Assembly: GCA_037576215.1 (NCBI GenBank)
Contig: JBANDB010000014.1
Coordinates: forward strand, 1,550,001-1,614,000
Length of the DNA stretch: 64,000 nucleotides
Reading direction: 5' to 3'
Source: Armillaria gallica
Taxonomy: Eukaryota > Basidiomycota > Agaricomycetes > Agaricales > Physalacriaceae
Shown here piece after piece: positions 1-11,468 of this stretch (its first letter is position 1; the number at the start of each line of letters is the position of its first letter). The translations under genes and the position numbers were made by a program. The notes beneath the pieces were generated by a model, which was given only the letters and a program-made list of their open reading frames with translations, did no database searches and was not told the DNA's origin.

Positions 1-519
1 AGGAGTTGGACAAGGAATGTCCATGTGGTTAGATGCAGTTGCATTGGAGACTGCGGAAGCGCTTGCAGGGGAAGAGACACTTGGTAATGGTGAACAGAAA
101 GTGATACTGTGCTTTACCCAGTCAATCAATGGATTGCAGTGGGAAAGCCAGTTGTATTCCAGAACAATGTTACAGTATGAATCTAGACAGGTGACATAGA
201 AGTCAATAGGGATGATGTTTCTGGCAGGGAAATGGACTGGAAGAGTGATGAATTGAGAGATGTGAGATCTGGCAGTGCCATCAAGAAGCCAAAGTTGAAC
301 AGGAGGGATAGGTTTGGTAGGAAGGTTGTGGTCCTCAACATACTTGGTGTCGACAAAACAGTGGTTTGAACTGGAGTCAACTAAGGCAAGGAAATGAAGG
401 ATAGTAATGATTGGGGAGCCATTGGTCTCTGTACCAGAGCTAACTTCAGAAGAGAGTAATACAGTGAGTGAATGATTTGAAAGAGTGGTGGTATTGAGGA
501 CAATCTCCGATGTGTGATT
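1..519 (-). pseudogene. Ty3/Gypsy retropepsin (protease) region, partial
   Basis: Read on the minus strand, this stretch encodes a retroviral-type aspartic protease between Gag (higher coordinates) and the rest of Pol, which lies beyond the left edge. Around 390-180 one frame gives LVDSSSNHCFVDTKY followed by LPTKPIPPVQLWLLDGTA, where Gypsy proteases have a DSG(S/A) active site, then a flap with LLDGTA and later IPIDFYVT. Here the expected Gly after Asp-Ser reads Ser. Several stops and frame changes separate the pieces, so it is not expressed as one protein. It shares strand and order with the gag at 520-2044 and the LTR at 2131-2656, so I treat them as one element. The family assignment is firm; exact boundaries are not. 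Confidence 0.72.
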
Positions 520-2044
520 ACAGTCAATGCAACCCTGATCTTGCATGGAGGATACAGGGCTGCCCTCTAGTTTTTGACTCCATCAGAGCTGGATCATCAG
601 AGGCAGGAGCAGGTTCTTCAACTTCCACAGTATGGCCCTTAGCAGAGGCCATGGCCTTGCATTTGTTGCAATCCTCAGTTTTGTGCTTGCTTTCACAGAA
701 CATACAGAGATTATTCTTCCAGTGGCAGTCCTTTTCTTCTTGAATAAGGCAGCTGTCTTTGCCTAGCTTATCAGCATAGGGCTTTGGATTGGAAGTGGAT
801 TCTGAGGAATTGGAATCTGAAGACTTCAGAGTAGAACTGGAGGCCAAAGAATTGGAGTTCAAAGTGGAACCCTTGGATTTAGGGTTGTTGGAATATGAGC
901 TGGAAGACTTGCTTTCCTGATTTTCACAAGATATCTCAGTCCTTCAAGTCCAATAGTGAGCATTGAGTTCCTAGGCCAGGAAGCGCATGTCATGGAGATT
1001 GTTAGGCTTTCCATGGTGAGCCATATCATCCTTGATGCATGTGCAGAGTCCATGGTAAAAGGCATGATGGAGAAAATTATTGCCATAGCCAATTTAAGAG
1101 GCGTATTGGTTGAACTGAACTATATACTTCATGATTCGGTCTTCGTTGCACATCCAGAGATGTTCAAGAGTGTCCTCAGCATCTCTGATGGCATCAAAAG
1201 GACCAAAGTTGGTTTGGAGTTTGTTAAGGAAAGTGGCATAAGAGTATTTCCATGCCAGTAAATTTCATGGATTTGGACAAAGAATGTCTGGTTCAAACCA
1301 GTCAAGAGCAGTGCCAGAAAGGAAAGAGATGGTGTAGCTGACTTTACTGGCATTCGCCACAAAAGCAGTGGGTCTGTCATTAAAGTTGAACTGAAGGGAG
1401 ACAATGAAAGCCTTGAGCTTCTGCAGGTCAGAACCATCAAAAGTATCAGGTTTTTTGACCTTGGTGCAAATGTTGTTGGGTCGAGGATTGTTTAGCAAAG
1501 TGGAAACCCTGCATAACAGATTCATGAATTCTCACAAGAAATCTTGTTCATTGGGAGTATTATTACTGGGTCCACCTGGTCCTCCTGGGCTATTGGGACC
1601 TCCAGGACCTCCAGGACCACCAAGACCTCCAGGACCATTTGGGCTACCTGGTTGTGAGTCAAATCTATTGTCACCCTGGTTGTGTTGATTCAAAAAATGA
1701 ATAGGGGCATTAGTTTTGCCTCCAGAATCATCGGATTCTGGGGTGTCCAGTTGTCTCCCATTGAAGGTGAGTTGAGGTGCTGGGGTGTGTGAATCTGGGT
1801 TCTCTCGGTATCCATCAAATATGCCAGTCCTTCAGCAATGTGAAAGATTATTGGGTGGTGGAGTACTGAAGGGGTTAGGAGAACCATAGTGGTTGGATTG
1901 ACAAGCAGTAAAGCTGGAGTGACTGTAAGTTTTCCTATGGGATAGTTGTCCTCTGATGGAGGCTGATCTGAAAAGTTTCAGATTTTCCTTAGATGCAGAT
2001 GCTGCTATATCATCCAAGGAAAATATTGGTGTTTTTTGTTTCAA
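520..2044 (-). pseudogene. Ty3/Gypsy Gag, decayed
   Basis: Capsid and nucleocapsid polyprotein of a retrotransposon, which would form the virus-like particle. From the LTR inward: a Ser/Asn/Pro-rich N-terminus starting near 2044, a Gly-Pro repeat at about 1640-1565 (GPGGPGGP type), the capsid core at about 1460-1265 ([16 protein letters not shown], then SFLSGTALDWFEP), a Ser/Lys linker, and a zinc knuckle near 700-670 reading CMFCESKHKTEDC (C-X2-C-X3-H-X4-C). The coding frame is broken by in-frame stops and at least two frame changes, and the pieces must be read from different frames. The 87-nt gap to the LTR at 2131 would be the leader with the primer-binding site, which I could not define. 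Capsid motifs match Gag proteins of mushroom Gypsy elements. Not functional. Confidence 0.85.
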
Positions 2045-2130
2045 GCCTTCGCCTGTTTCTGGGGGGTAAGTGTGTGTGGTTATTATGATTTAGAGAAAAT
2101 TTTGACTCAAGGGGTTGAGTTCAAATATAC

Positions 2131-2656
2131 TGTTAGGGATGTGCCAAATAGACAAAGGTAACTTGCACAAGCAGAGGTCCATGGAGTGCGTGGGCTTTGG
2201 TGAAGCTATTAGCAATGTCACCCTTGAGCCAAAGCCCTAAGATAGGATTGCAGAGCAGAGTCCACAGAGAGCAAGGGTCTGGATAGAGTAAAGATAGTCT
2301 AATAGAGCAGAGGCCATGGACTTGAGAGTAATAGGATTTAGACTTGGAGTCAGAAATAGATTTGGCTAAACTAAGTTGATATTTGAACTGAGTATCTAAA
2401 AGTAATTCTACAGTATATATATGAGTATGTAATCTGAGTCGGAGTCTGATAGAATCTGATGGAGGTCTGTTCACTACCAAATTCGAGTTCTAGATTTAAT
2501 ATGTGAAATAGTAAAATGAAACAGAAATAAAATGTTAAATGGAGTAAGTAAATGGTAAGCAGCCAGAGGCCATGGAGGTCCAATAGTTTGATCTGTTGAG
2601 GTGCAGTCTGTGCTTGAAGTTTGTGTGAAGCAGAGGTCCACAGCATGCACATAACT
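2131..2656 (-). repeat. LTR family A, copy a (5' LTR of the Gypsy element at 1-2044)
   Basis: About 526 bp, one of four copies in the window (others at 11469-11998, 35860-36378 and 48319-48782). In element orientation it starts near position 2656 and ends at 2131 with TAACA. Shared landmarks are a GACCTCTGCTTCACAC block near the start, the stretch around AACTGAGTATCTA in the middle, and CTATTTGGCACATC near the end. The first base of the expected TGTTA start is changed here. Gag lies directly downstream on the same strand, which makes this the 5' LTR. Confidence 0.8.
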
Positions 2657-3089
2657 GCATGCTTTCACTTTTTTTCTAACAACAGTCTCAACATTGTTTT
2701 GATTATCCTTGAGATTGTTCTGCTTACTTAGGTGGAAATACATCCACCAGCTCAGACAATTTTATACCAATCTCACTATCACCCAAACTAAACTGAGACC
2801 CACATAACACCATTGCCCTCCCAGGAAGAACAGTGCAACAGATGCAATGACACCCAAGGTTAGACAGCAATAGCTACAAGATTGAAGATATTAATAACTG
2901 TACTCCCTCTCAGCAGAGTAAAGAGCACTAGTTATATTCTGTACAAACCTCCAACTGACACCTGAACAAACCTCTCCAATTTGCTTCTTATCACTTGCTC
3001 TCTCTTCTCACACACCTCCTTCTCAACCCTCCTCACTCTATCCTGAAATCACCATCACTCTCACTTCATCCTCCCTTTATCTTGAGTTC
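2657..3089. other. Leader-like sequence between LTR a and the next Gypsy gag
   Basis: No gene is visible. The stretch from about 2900 to 3089 is C/T-rich (runs such as CTCTCTCTTCTCACACACCTCC) and precedes the first Met of the plus-strand gag at 3090, so it probably holds the untranslated leader of that element. Its 5' LTR is missing: nothing here resembles the candidate 3' LTR start at 10967. Confidence 0.45.
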
Positions 3090-4740
3090 AACATGTCCAT
3101 TGACAACACCAGAGATCACATATTGCACAGCCAGCTGAAGGCTGTACCCATTATCCAGGACAGCAATGATGACTTGAAGGCCACTGAGATTATCTTCTGA
3201 GAATATTTGGCACAGAACTACATGAGCACAAATGGTGACAAAGTATCCTTGTCCACAGTTATTACTATACTCACTACAAGCTTTTAAAATGAGCTTGTCT
3301 GGGACTAGTTCAATATAAATCATGACGATCTCATCAAAATGTCCATTACAGATTTTGCTAACACCATGTGTACTAATTTCCTCAATGAGCACTGGGCCCG
3401 AGACCTCCACACCCTTATCCTTTCCTCCCCACAATCCTCTGATGAAAATGTTTCTCAATGGACCTCCTGCCTTCATAAACTCACCACCCTCCTTCAGAAG
3501 ACCCCTCAGAAAATCTCTGATGACTGCTTGATTGATCACTTCAAAACAAACTTCTTACCCTATCTTCTTGCAGCCTATAACAATAATGAAGATGTCTGTG
3601 CCATCTGTGACCTTGGCAATATCAAGAAATAGATGGCTGCTATTGTTAAACTTGAGAACAAGTGCAATGCCTGTGTAAAGGAGATTGAGGAAGTCACTTC
3701 TAAGAAACATAGGGGACTTACTGCTCAATCTTTTCCTGCATCTGTTACAACTAATTCTATCCCATCCTTGGCTTCTAAGGTTGGAGTCACCCATTAGCGG
3801 CACTCTCTTATATAATTATGTTTCAACACAACTTTATCTCTTTATAAGTTCCATCTCATGGTATAAATGCCTACTTTGACTGCAACAATCTATTCAAACA
3901 AGCCTAAAGATTATTTTGGTGGAAGGAAATTTCATGCAAAGTCTTTGTTCTTGTACTATAACCATATCAAAGCAAAAATTCCAGCTAGTATTTTTGAGCC
4001 ATTTGAACTATATTAGAGTTTTTAACCTGGCAGTTTAGTAAGCTATCATGTGATATAAAATATAAAATATTACCAACTATTTTGCATCTTCCTGAATGCA
4101 TCAATGACTGAATTTCAAGTGGTTGTAGTATATAATTACTTGACAGCATTGCATGCAATATTTTGACACAAAAATTAAAAAATCTAACATTGCTCACCTA
4201 AAATATGTTTCTATATAGCTACTGCAAATTTCGTTTCAAAATTTCCCAGATCTCAGAATTTGGCAGTCACATGGCTTATGTAAGGCTTATATAAAGGGGT
4301 GCCACTAACAGATGACTCCAACCTTACATCCATGTCTTAGCCTCTGTCTTGACCTTGCACTCCTAGCATTGGAGGTCTCTTCAATGAAATGCGAGATTTC
4401 ATTAGCAAGCATAAGAGCTGTTGGAAATGCCATAAGATCAATGTCAATCACATCTCACCTGACTGCAAAAACAGCTTTCCTGATCCTGCTACCTACTGTG
4501 GAATCACCTTGACAGACAGTGTTACACTCACTCCTGGTGCTCCTTCCTTAAATAACATTGCTTCTGTAATCATAAATGACCTCATTTCCTCTGGTTCTAT
4601 TATGCTTGTTGCGTCTTCTCTCCCAATGCCGAATTGCCGATGCATGCTCCCACCAATGAGTCCAGCATCATTGATATTGATGCCAACTTGTCTGTTAACT
4701 CTGAGACTGAGGTCTCCACTACTTTGAACTGCTCAATGTC
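3090..4740 (+). pseudogene. Gypsy-A Gag, split by a MITE
   Basis: Gag of a second Ty3/Gypsy element. It opens at 3090 with MSIDNTRDHILHSQLKAVP and, after a stop near 3198, continues in another frame to about 3632 (HWARDLHTLILSSPQSSDEN is typical capsid-like sequence), with a further stop (AAG to TAG type) near 3630. The reading is then interrupted by the 509-bp MITE at 3797-4305. It resumes with FISKHKSCWKCHKINVNHISP at about 4400, a zinc knuckle whose spacing (C-X2-C-X6-H-X4-C) is two residues longer than usual. Pol follows on the same strand. At least four lesions besides the MITE. Identification as Gag rests on the knuckle, position before RT, and general resemblance. Confidence 0.75.
3797..4305. 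mobile_element. MITE of 509 bp inside Gypsy-A gag, TA target duplication
   Basis: The ends form an imperfect terminal inverted repeat: left GCGGCACTCTCTTATATAA, right (reverse complement) GTGGCACCCCTTTATATAA, flanked by TA on both sides (3795-3796 and 4306-4307). The inside is AT-rich and has no coding capacity. The TA duplication and size suggest a non-autonomous Tc1/mariner-type element, but no matching autonomous element is in the window. Gag coding sequence resumes on the right. Confidence 0.75.
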
Positions 4741-5739
4741 CTTGCCTCCTAACTACAAGGTGAGTTCCATCTGTTCTGTGACTTCAAGTACTGTCCCTTT
4801 TGCTATGGAACACCTTGTCTGGCCTTGTGCCATTGAGGATAGATCCACTCCCTCTTTATCTCCAATTGTTTATGTCAAAACGAGTGCACTAATTGATGAT
4901 GGCTCTCATCTAGTCTCAAATTCGTCCTGACCTTGTCAACCATCTGCAGCTGAAAATCTGTCCTTTACCACAACCAATCTCCATCTCTATTGCATTTTCT
5001 GATTCTTCATAATCTGACACCCTCCTCACAAATTGGGTGAAACTCAAGCTTTATGACCGCAAACACCTCTGGAAAGTGCATACCATTTGTGCTATCATTG
5101 ATTCAGCACCATCTCAACACCAGTAGGATCTGCTTGTCTTCATTCTCTTTTTCTTCCCCTATGTGTCTCATACCAAAACCTGACAAGTCGACTCTACCTT
5201 GCTGGATAAATAATTTCTGTCAGCTTAATGCTAATACTGTATCTGACAGGCATCCCTTGCCACACATCAACAACATCTTCAGTAATACAGCTTGTGGACA
5301 ATACTGGTCTAAATTGGATATGACTGATGCCTTCTTTTATACTAGGATGGATGAGGCTTCAATTCTGTATACAGCTGTCAACATGCCCTTCAGACTTTAT
5401 GAGTGGCTTGTCATGCCTCAGGGTCTGAAGAATTCTTCACGGTGCATTAATGTCATGTGACTGCTACTCTTTGTCCATTCTTTAGTAGTATTTGTCATAT
5501 TTATCTTGATGATATTATCATTTGGTCTAATTCACTTGAGAAGCATATAAAACATGTATGTCTGATCATAGACACCCTTTTGGTACACAAGCTTTGCTGC
5601 AACCCAAAAAAGTCTAAATTTTTTGCCTTGGAGATTGAGTTTCTCAGTCATCGCATTTCTCATGTGGGGATTGCTGCTTGTGAGCATAAAGCATAGCCCA
5701 TCCTCAATTGGCAGGTACCCAAGTCAGCTTCTGATATTA
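4741..5739 (+). pseudogene. Gypsy-A protease and reverse transcriptase
   Basis: N-terminal half of Pol. The protease is only hinted at around 4870-4930 (a degenerate LIDDGSH-like string). Reverse transcriptase is clear from about 5160: LIPKPDKSTLPCWINNFCQL, then SKLDMTDAF with motif-A Asp at about 5320, then a TA-x(3)-P-x(4)-YEWLVMPQGL block, and, after a frame change and a stop at 5458, the catalytic IYLDDIIIW (YxDD) at about 5490. The thumb (NPKKSKFFALEIEFLSHRIS) follows. At 5739 it is cut by the pogo-like element and resumes at 8790 with the FLGLVHYLAAFLP block of the same domain. The catalytic Asp residues survive, but frameshifts and stops make it a relic. Confidence 0.88.
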
Positions 5740-8700
5740 CAGTGATGTACTGGCCAGTGAGATGCTGAAATTGAATCAGCTTTGGAAATACCAAACTAGA
5801 CAATGGATTGGGGATCAGACTAGACCAAAATCATCTTTAGGATCTAAATTTTGATGTTACTAATAAATATGTGCTTATTGGGAAGAGAAAAGAACATATC
5901 AAGCATTATCAGTGAAAAAAGCCAAGATCAGTGCAATTATAGGCCAGTGAGACACATCATATCACACATGATATGCCAAATTGGGACAGCGATCAAATTT
6001 TAATCAAGCTCATCAGATCCTGAAACAGATGTGTTGTAATTGCTCTCAGACCCCCCTATATCATGCTCACTCCCCTCTGACCCATCAGCATCACCACAAC
6101 TATTTGCTATATCTTCAGCTTCATCTACTGGTCTCTTGCTATGCTCTGAAGAGTCTGGCTCCTGAAATGATTTCAATATTGGCTTCTTTTTCTGCTTTTC
6201 TAGCTCAAAATCAGCTAATCTTGGCTTCTTTCATACAATCTTTCTTCTCTTGGCCTTAGTGCAACTCCATTCCTTTTCCCATTAAGTCACACAGTCCTGA
6301 TATCTTGTTCTCTTTTTCTCGTTGATGGCCATGTGGCTCTCTTCCAGCTTCTTCCATTCCTTAACAGTGACTTTGTACTTCTTCTCTGCCTCACTTCTTG
6401 CTTCTTTAGCTGCCACCTCTTGATCAGCCTCCTCCTCATGAGTTTGAACTTGGTCTGTGAACTTATCACCTGTCACTAGCTTTGGTCTTCCATCCCCATT
6501 CAGTTGTGATCTCTTTCTGGGCTGTTTTTTTCTCTCTTCATGCTCCTGCAGGCAGGTGTGAGTCTAGCCAACATATGAGTTTTGGATGACTGTGGTAGCT
6601 TGCATTCCTCTCATCCATGTCTTTTGGTTATTGACTGTGTTCTCAGAAGCACAAAGTGCATTCTGGAGTGCCTGCTCATGCTCAGTTCCTGGCTCCAGAT
6701 CCAGAAGCTTAGTATAGTGTCATTTAACAGGTGAGATAATTTGAGTGGAATATAATGGTGGAGGTACAGCTGATGTTATCGGACTAGATGATAGGAGGAA
6801 TGATCCTGATGATTGAGCAAGTGAATCAACAGCACTTTGTGTTGGAGATGACAGATGAGTAGACAGTGCAAGTGGACTGGACTGGAAACTTTCAGCAGTA
6901 GGCTGATGTGTTCTGTAGTCCATAAGCATTGCAGAAACAGCTCACACTAGGCTACTAAGATATACAAACAGTCCAGACTGTGAAGATGTCTTGAAGCTGG
7001 GTGCTATTTTGGTTGCTATGATGACATTAGGATTGAAGGGAATAATGCCCATAGCTTTAAAAGCTGACATAATATTGTCCTTGGTGAGTGTCTGCATGTG
7101 TGCTTTCACATAGAGTCCAAGAAAGTTAGACTTATTGATATGATGCTCACAGTTTTGTTCATATTCATCATATACATCAGACCATTGGCACTTCAAAACA
7201 CTGAAGATCATGATATTGAGTCTTTGATAAATGTGGGTAGAGTGCACCAGATAGCATAAGACCTCGATCCAATGCTTTTAGGCATATTCCAGGAATCTGA
7301 GTGTGTAATGAGATGTATGCCCATCAACTAGTAATAGTCTTCACTGCTTGTTCACTTTAACTTTTGTCTGGTTGTCAAAGTGCTTGATCCACTCAATGCC
7401 TACTCCCCTATCAATGTATCCCTTTTTTTGATAGCCCAGTCTTCAATAGGTCAGTATTAAGTTAATCATATCAATGTACAAACTTACGATGCATTCAAAA
7501 GACTGTCCTGCTTTCACAACAACTGGAAAAATTCTCCTTTAAAGATTACAGCTGGAGCAATTGATGTGCTATCAGCACAGATGGTAACAAGAACAGTGAT
7601 GTTTTCTTAATCACCACTTCACTGCTGATGCTAGATAGTTTCACCAGCTAGACCCACTACTTGTTCTGCTGTTCTGATACCATTCTGTATCCCTGTCTCA
7701 TCTGCACCATAGATAGATTCCGCTGCCATGATATCCTCTCCTCCCTTTCCATCAATGAAAGTTCTTAGCAATTCATAGAACTCCACTTTTGTGATAGAAT
7801 TCACAGACCATGCTTGTGAGTGATCTAAAGGATTTGACCAATATGTTTTGAGGTAATCGCTGTGCTTTTCGACAAATCTCTCAGCCCACTTCTTTCCTAC
7901 TGGCTCATAATTGCTGCCATCTCATGCACATAAGATCTGATTGGCAATATCAGACACCCATCGCAGGCTTAGGGAAATCCTCTCCAAGTGACCTGGATTG
8001 CATAGTTAATGATGGCCTCCCTCTCTTCATTATTAAACTTTGAGTTACAATCAGCATTAACTTGCACTTGACTGTGAACACTGCTAAGCCTGTAGGAGAG
8101 TGACTGCTTGTTTATCTTGATCCTCTCCTTGTCCTCCTGCCAGCACGGTGCCTCCATCTCCTGACCTATGCTTTGCAGTCCTCTTTTATTCTCTCCAGAC
8201 CCTTTTTTCTCCTTTACTCTATATGCCAAGACAGCTCTTTCAATCCATTTTTCTTTGATTTTCACATAAATCTATCTTTTTTTAGTTTCAGACAATGCCC
8301 TTCCAACCATGGTGCATATATCCAATCAAGCTGAATGGTGAGAAGTAATGATGTGCAAGCAGGCACGAATATTTAGTGAGACACATTGTGAAAAATTAAG
8401 TTGTCTTAATATAGCAACTGTGATGTGACCTGATAAGAGCAGCCATTCTGCCACACAAATTTTGCATCCTGTTTACCACATCACTTGTTCTTCCAAAGCT
8501 TCAAATACAATACATATAATGTCCTATAGTATTTGACATTAATAATTCAACTTGGTGTAACTTTTTTTTAGTGTGGACATCAAATATGCATTTTTTCACA
8601 CTTATCAGAGGTATATCAAGCTCTCATTATTCTAATGTGTAGATAGTTCACTTCAAAGTCAATGGTGTATATATATATAGCACTAATACAGGTTCGGTAT

Positions 8701-8789
8701 AAAACTCCAAGACAATTAGATGCATATTGAGTGATTCTGGACCAGATGTCTCACTGGCTGATCCTGTCTCACTGGCTAGTACATCACTG
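5740..8789. mobile_element. Pogo-like DNA transposon inserted in Gypsy-A pol
   Basis: A 3,050-bp element with 23-bp terminal inverted repeats that match at 22 positions: CAGTGATGTACTGGCCAGTG at the left end and CAGTGATGTACTAGCCAGTG as reverse complement at the right, each followed by AGA. TA flanks both ends (5738-5739 and 8790-8791). Removing the element and one TA restores a Gypsy reading (SDIKAFLGL) across the join, which proves the insertion site. The motif GCCAGTGAGAC recurs inside both ends (near 5945 on the left, near 8745-8775 on the right), like subterminal transposase-binding repeats. The interior encodes one minus-strand transposase. Confidence 0.9.
6282..8265 (-). pseudogene. Pogo-like transposase (CENP-B/DDE_1 type), inactive
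   Basis: Cut-and-paste transposase of the pogo branch of Tc1/mariner. From the N-terminus (8265): a helix-turn-helix region (SLSYRLSSVHSQVQVN), then a CENP-B-like DNA-binding stretch (GKKWAERFVEKHSDYLKTYW, near 7880), then the DDE nuclease: first Asp in SIYGADETGIQNG (about 7710), then ENITVLVTICADSTSIAPAV, second Asp in LLLVDGHTSHYT (about 7330), and the third position in THIYQRLNIMIFSVLK (about 7220), where the family has LDV and this copy has LN. The C-terminus is a charged coiled coil (EEEADQEVAAKEARSEAEKK). At least five in-frame stops. The missing third Asp and the stops make it inactive. It lies within 5740-8789. Confidence 0.9.
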
Positions 8790-8791
8790 TA

Positions 8792-10873
8792 AAGCCTTCC
8801 TTGGCTTGGTACATTATCTGGCAGCCTTCCTACCAAAACTGGCTAAATACACTCTGATACTGACTCCTCTTACTTCTGATAATGCTTGCAAGTTATGGCT
8901 GCCTTGGACCACTAAACATCAACTCACCTTCAATGGCATTAAGAATCTGGTTGTCTCCCAGGAATGTTTAACAGTTATTGATCACATCAATCCTAGAGAG
9001 AATAAGATCTGGGTTACTTGTAACACTTCCAATTGACATACTGGGGCTGTACTTTCTTGGAGACTGATCTGGGAAACTGCCTGTTCTGTTGCCTATGATT
9101 TCATGCAACTGTCTGGTGCATGATTGAATTACCCTGTCCATAAAAAGGAGCTGCTCACCATTATTTATGTACTCAAAAAGTGGAGAACTGGCCTTCTTGG
9201 TTCCGAGTTCATTGTTTACATTAACCATTGAACCTTGAAAACTTTGACTGTCAACAAGACTTATCTTATTGCCAAGCTCACTGGATGAAACTCATATTCA
9301 AATATGACTTTTCCATTAACTATATCTATGGTAAAGACAATACTGTTGCTGATGCACTTTCTTGCTTGCCGGTTGATCCTTTTGAGCCTGTTTCTGATAC
9401 TGATTCTTGCAACTCCCAACCTAACAACTGGGTGCAATGGTCTAGCCATTCTGTCAATGCTGTTCTCTTTCTTCAAACCAATGAACATATCCTCACTGAC
9501 ATCAAGAAGGGTTATCTTAAGGATGAATTTTGTAAAAAGTTTGTTGATGGCCATGCAATTCTTCCGAATATCAAGAAAGTAAATGTGCTATGGTATATTG
9601 GTGACTGCCTGCTGATCCCCAAATATAGCAACATTTGTAAACAGCTTTTCTGCCTTGCCCATGACTCTCTTGGACATGTTGGTGCTGATAAGGCATACAC
9701 ATCACTTTGCAACATGTACTATTGACCAAACATGCGATATGACTTACTGGAGTCCTATATCCTATTCTGCCTTGACTGCATACATAACAAGTCCTCCACC
9801 CATAAACCTGCCAGTTCTCTTCACCTCTTGCCAGTACCTAATGATCATGGTGACTGTGTTGTTATTGACTTCATTGGTCCTCTACCACAGGATTCAGGGT
9901 TCAACTGCATCATAATGTTCACTGATTGTCTAGGCTCTGACATCTGTCTTGTCCCCACTCATATAGACATTACTGCTCAAGATTTCACTGTCACCTTCTT
10001 TACTGTGAAAACGGTTTGCCTTTATCCATTGTCTCTGATCATGACTGTCTTTTTATCTCCAAATTTTGAAAAGCCTTGAACAAGTTGACAGGTGTTTGAC
10101 TCGACATGTCTAGTTTCTTTCATCCACAGTCTGATGGTTCTTCCGAATGCACCAACAAGACAGTCAATCAGGTGATTCACTTCTATGTGAAATACAATCA
10201 AACTGGCTGGGTCAAAGCCTTGCCAGTTATCCATTTCAATATGATAAATACAGTAAATGCATCTGTTAGATTCTCAGGATTTCAGCTTTGTATGGGTCAT
10301 TCTCCTTGCTTAATCCCCCCCATTGTGCCTGACGGCCTGCTGCCTGTACCTGACAACAATTTTGCTGCCGCAGCTGAATTAATGAATACACTGGCAACTC
10401 ATACTGCTGAGGCCAAAGACAATCTTCTCTCCACTAAAAATTTGCAGGCTCATTACACAAATGCTCACCATTCTGATAATCCTGTGTTCCAAATTGGTGA
10501 CTATGTAATGCTGTCTACTTTTCATCATTGAAGGGATTATACATCTGACCACAAGGGCTGCATCACAAAGTTTATACCTTGATTTGATGGGCCTTACACT
10601 ATAGTTGATGTGCACACTGATTTTTCAACTTATATCCTAGATTTACACTCTTCAAATGCCTTCCCCACCTTCCATGCCTCTCTCCTCTACAAGTTTGTTC
10701 CTAATGATGTGTCTCTATTTTCGTCATGGGAATATGAACAACCTGGGCTGATACTGACTGCTGATGGTCTTGAAGAATATTTTGTAACACTATCTCATTT
10801 GTTGGCAAAAGATTGCAAATTGAAAGACAACATTGTGATGGACAAGTGGGAAGCAAGTATGGATAGTGGCTAG
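8792..10873 (+). pseudogene. Gypsy-A RNase H, integrase and chromodomain-like tail
   Basis: Second half of Pol after the pogo insertion. RT end and RNase H: FLGLVHYLAAFLPKLAKYT at about 8800, then VHKKELLTIIYVLKKWR at about 9140 and KDNTVADALSCLP at about 9335. Integrase: zinc-binding HDSLGHVGADKAY with FCLDC (about 9660-9775), catalytic Asp in VVIDFIGPLP (about 9870), second Asp in LSIVSDHDCLFISKF (about 10035), Glu in HPQSDGSSECTNK (about 10125-10155). The C-terminal part has a Gypsy-type FHASLLYKFVPND and a degenerate chromodomain-like end (GLEEYFVT to DKWEASMDSG), which in complete elements targets insertion to chromatin. Stops occur near 9036, 9230, 9723, 10078 and 10529. All catalytic residues are recognisable, but it is not translatable. 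Confidence 0.88.
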
Positions 10874-10952
10874 AGCGTGGCTTTTTCCCTCTGGGTTTTT
10901 TAATGCCCCCTTGATTGATGATGTTTTCCTTTTCTCTTGGGTTTTTTTTTTC

Positions 10953-10966
10953 AAAGATGGAGAGAG
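10953..10966 (+). other. Polypurine tract of Gypsy-A
   Basis: AAAGATGGAGAGAG directly precedes a TGTAAATG sequence at 10967, as expected for the plus-strand primer next to a 3' LTR. No second copy of the presumed LTR lies in the window, so the LTR itself is unproven. Confidence 0.55.
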
Positions 10967-11468
10967 TGTAAATGTGCTGCTTAAAATGACTGATTATGCA
11001 TACTGATATGTTCATCCTGTGGACTCTTATTTACATCTGTCCTATATCTAGATCCCCAATCTTTTCTACCCCATCTTTTCATTATGACGACCTTACCTTT
11101 ATACCATGACATTCTCCTTCTTTTCCTTCTGTCCTCACTGTTGTACATTCACCTAATTGATACATGTTGATCTTGTTATTCTTGTCTGATTCAGCCTTTG
11201 AGTGTGCAGCTGCATCTTCCTCCAGTTGTGTGTCATTGGCAATACTGCTGAGGCTGTTATTGCCAAAACCATTGTATGTGTTTGACAAACCTGATTCTGG
11301 AAATGTCAGAATCACCTTCACTGACTGTACTATCTATCTTTACTTCTTCATCTTTAAAAGCAACAACTTCATGAAAAATAAGGTCAGAGTGATACATGCA
11401 GTTTAAACACTGCAAAGCCTTCACAATGTCATCTTTTAAACAGTTACAAAATTTACTGATAGTGCATC
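10967..11468. other. Candidate 3' LTR remnant and unassigned sequence
   Basis: Starts with TGTAAATG after the polypurine tract and may be the 3' LTR of Gypsy-A, cut short by the family-A LTR at 11469. A minus-strand stretch at about 11430-11290 reads as an acidic peptide (VAFKDEEVKIDSTVSEGDSD) without stops, which I do not recognise. Confidence 0.3.

Noticed and set aside
1560..1650. Collagen-like plus-strand GPPGPPG reading
   Set aside because: It is the antisense of the Gly-Pro repeat of the minus-strand Gypsy Gag, which explains it fully.
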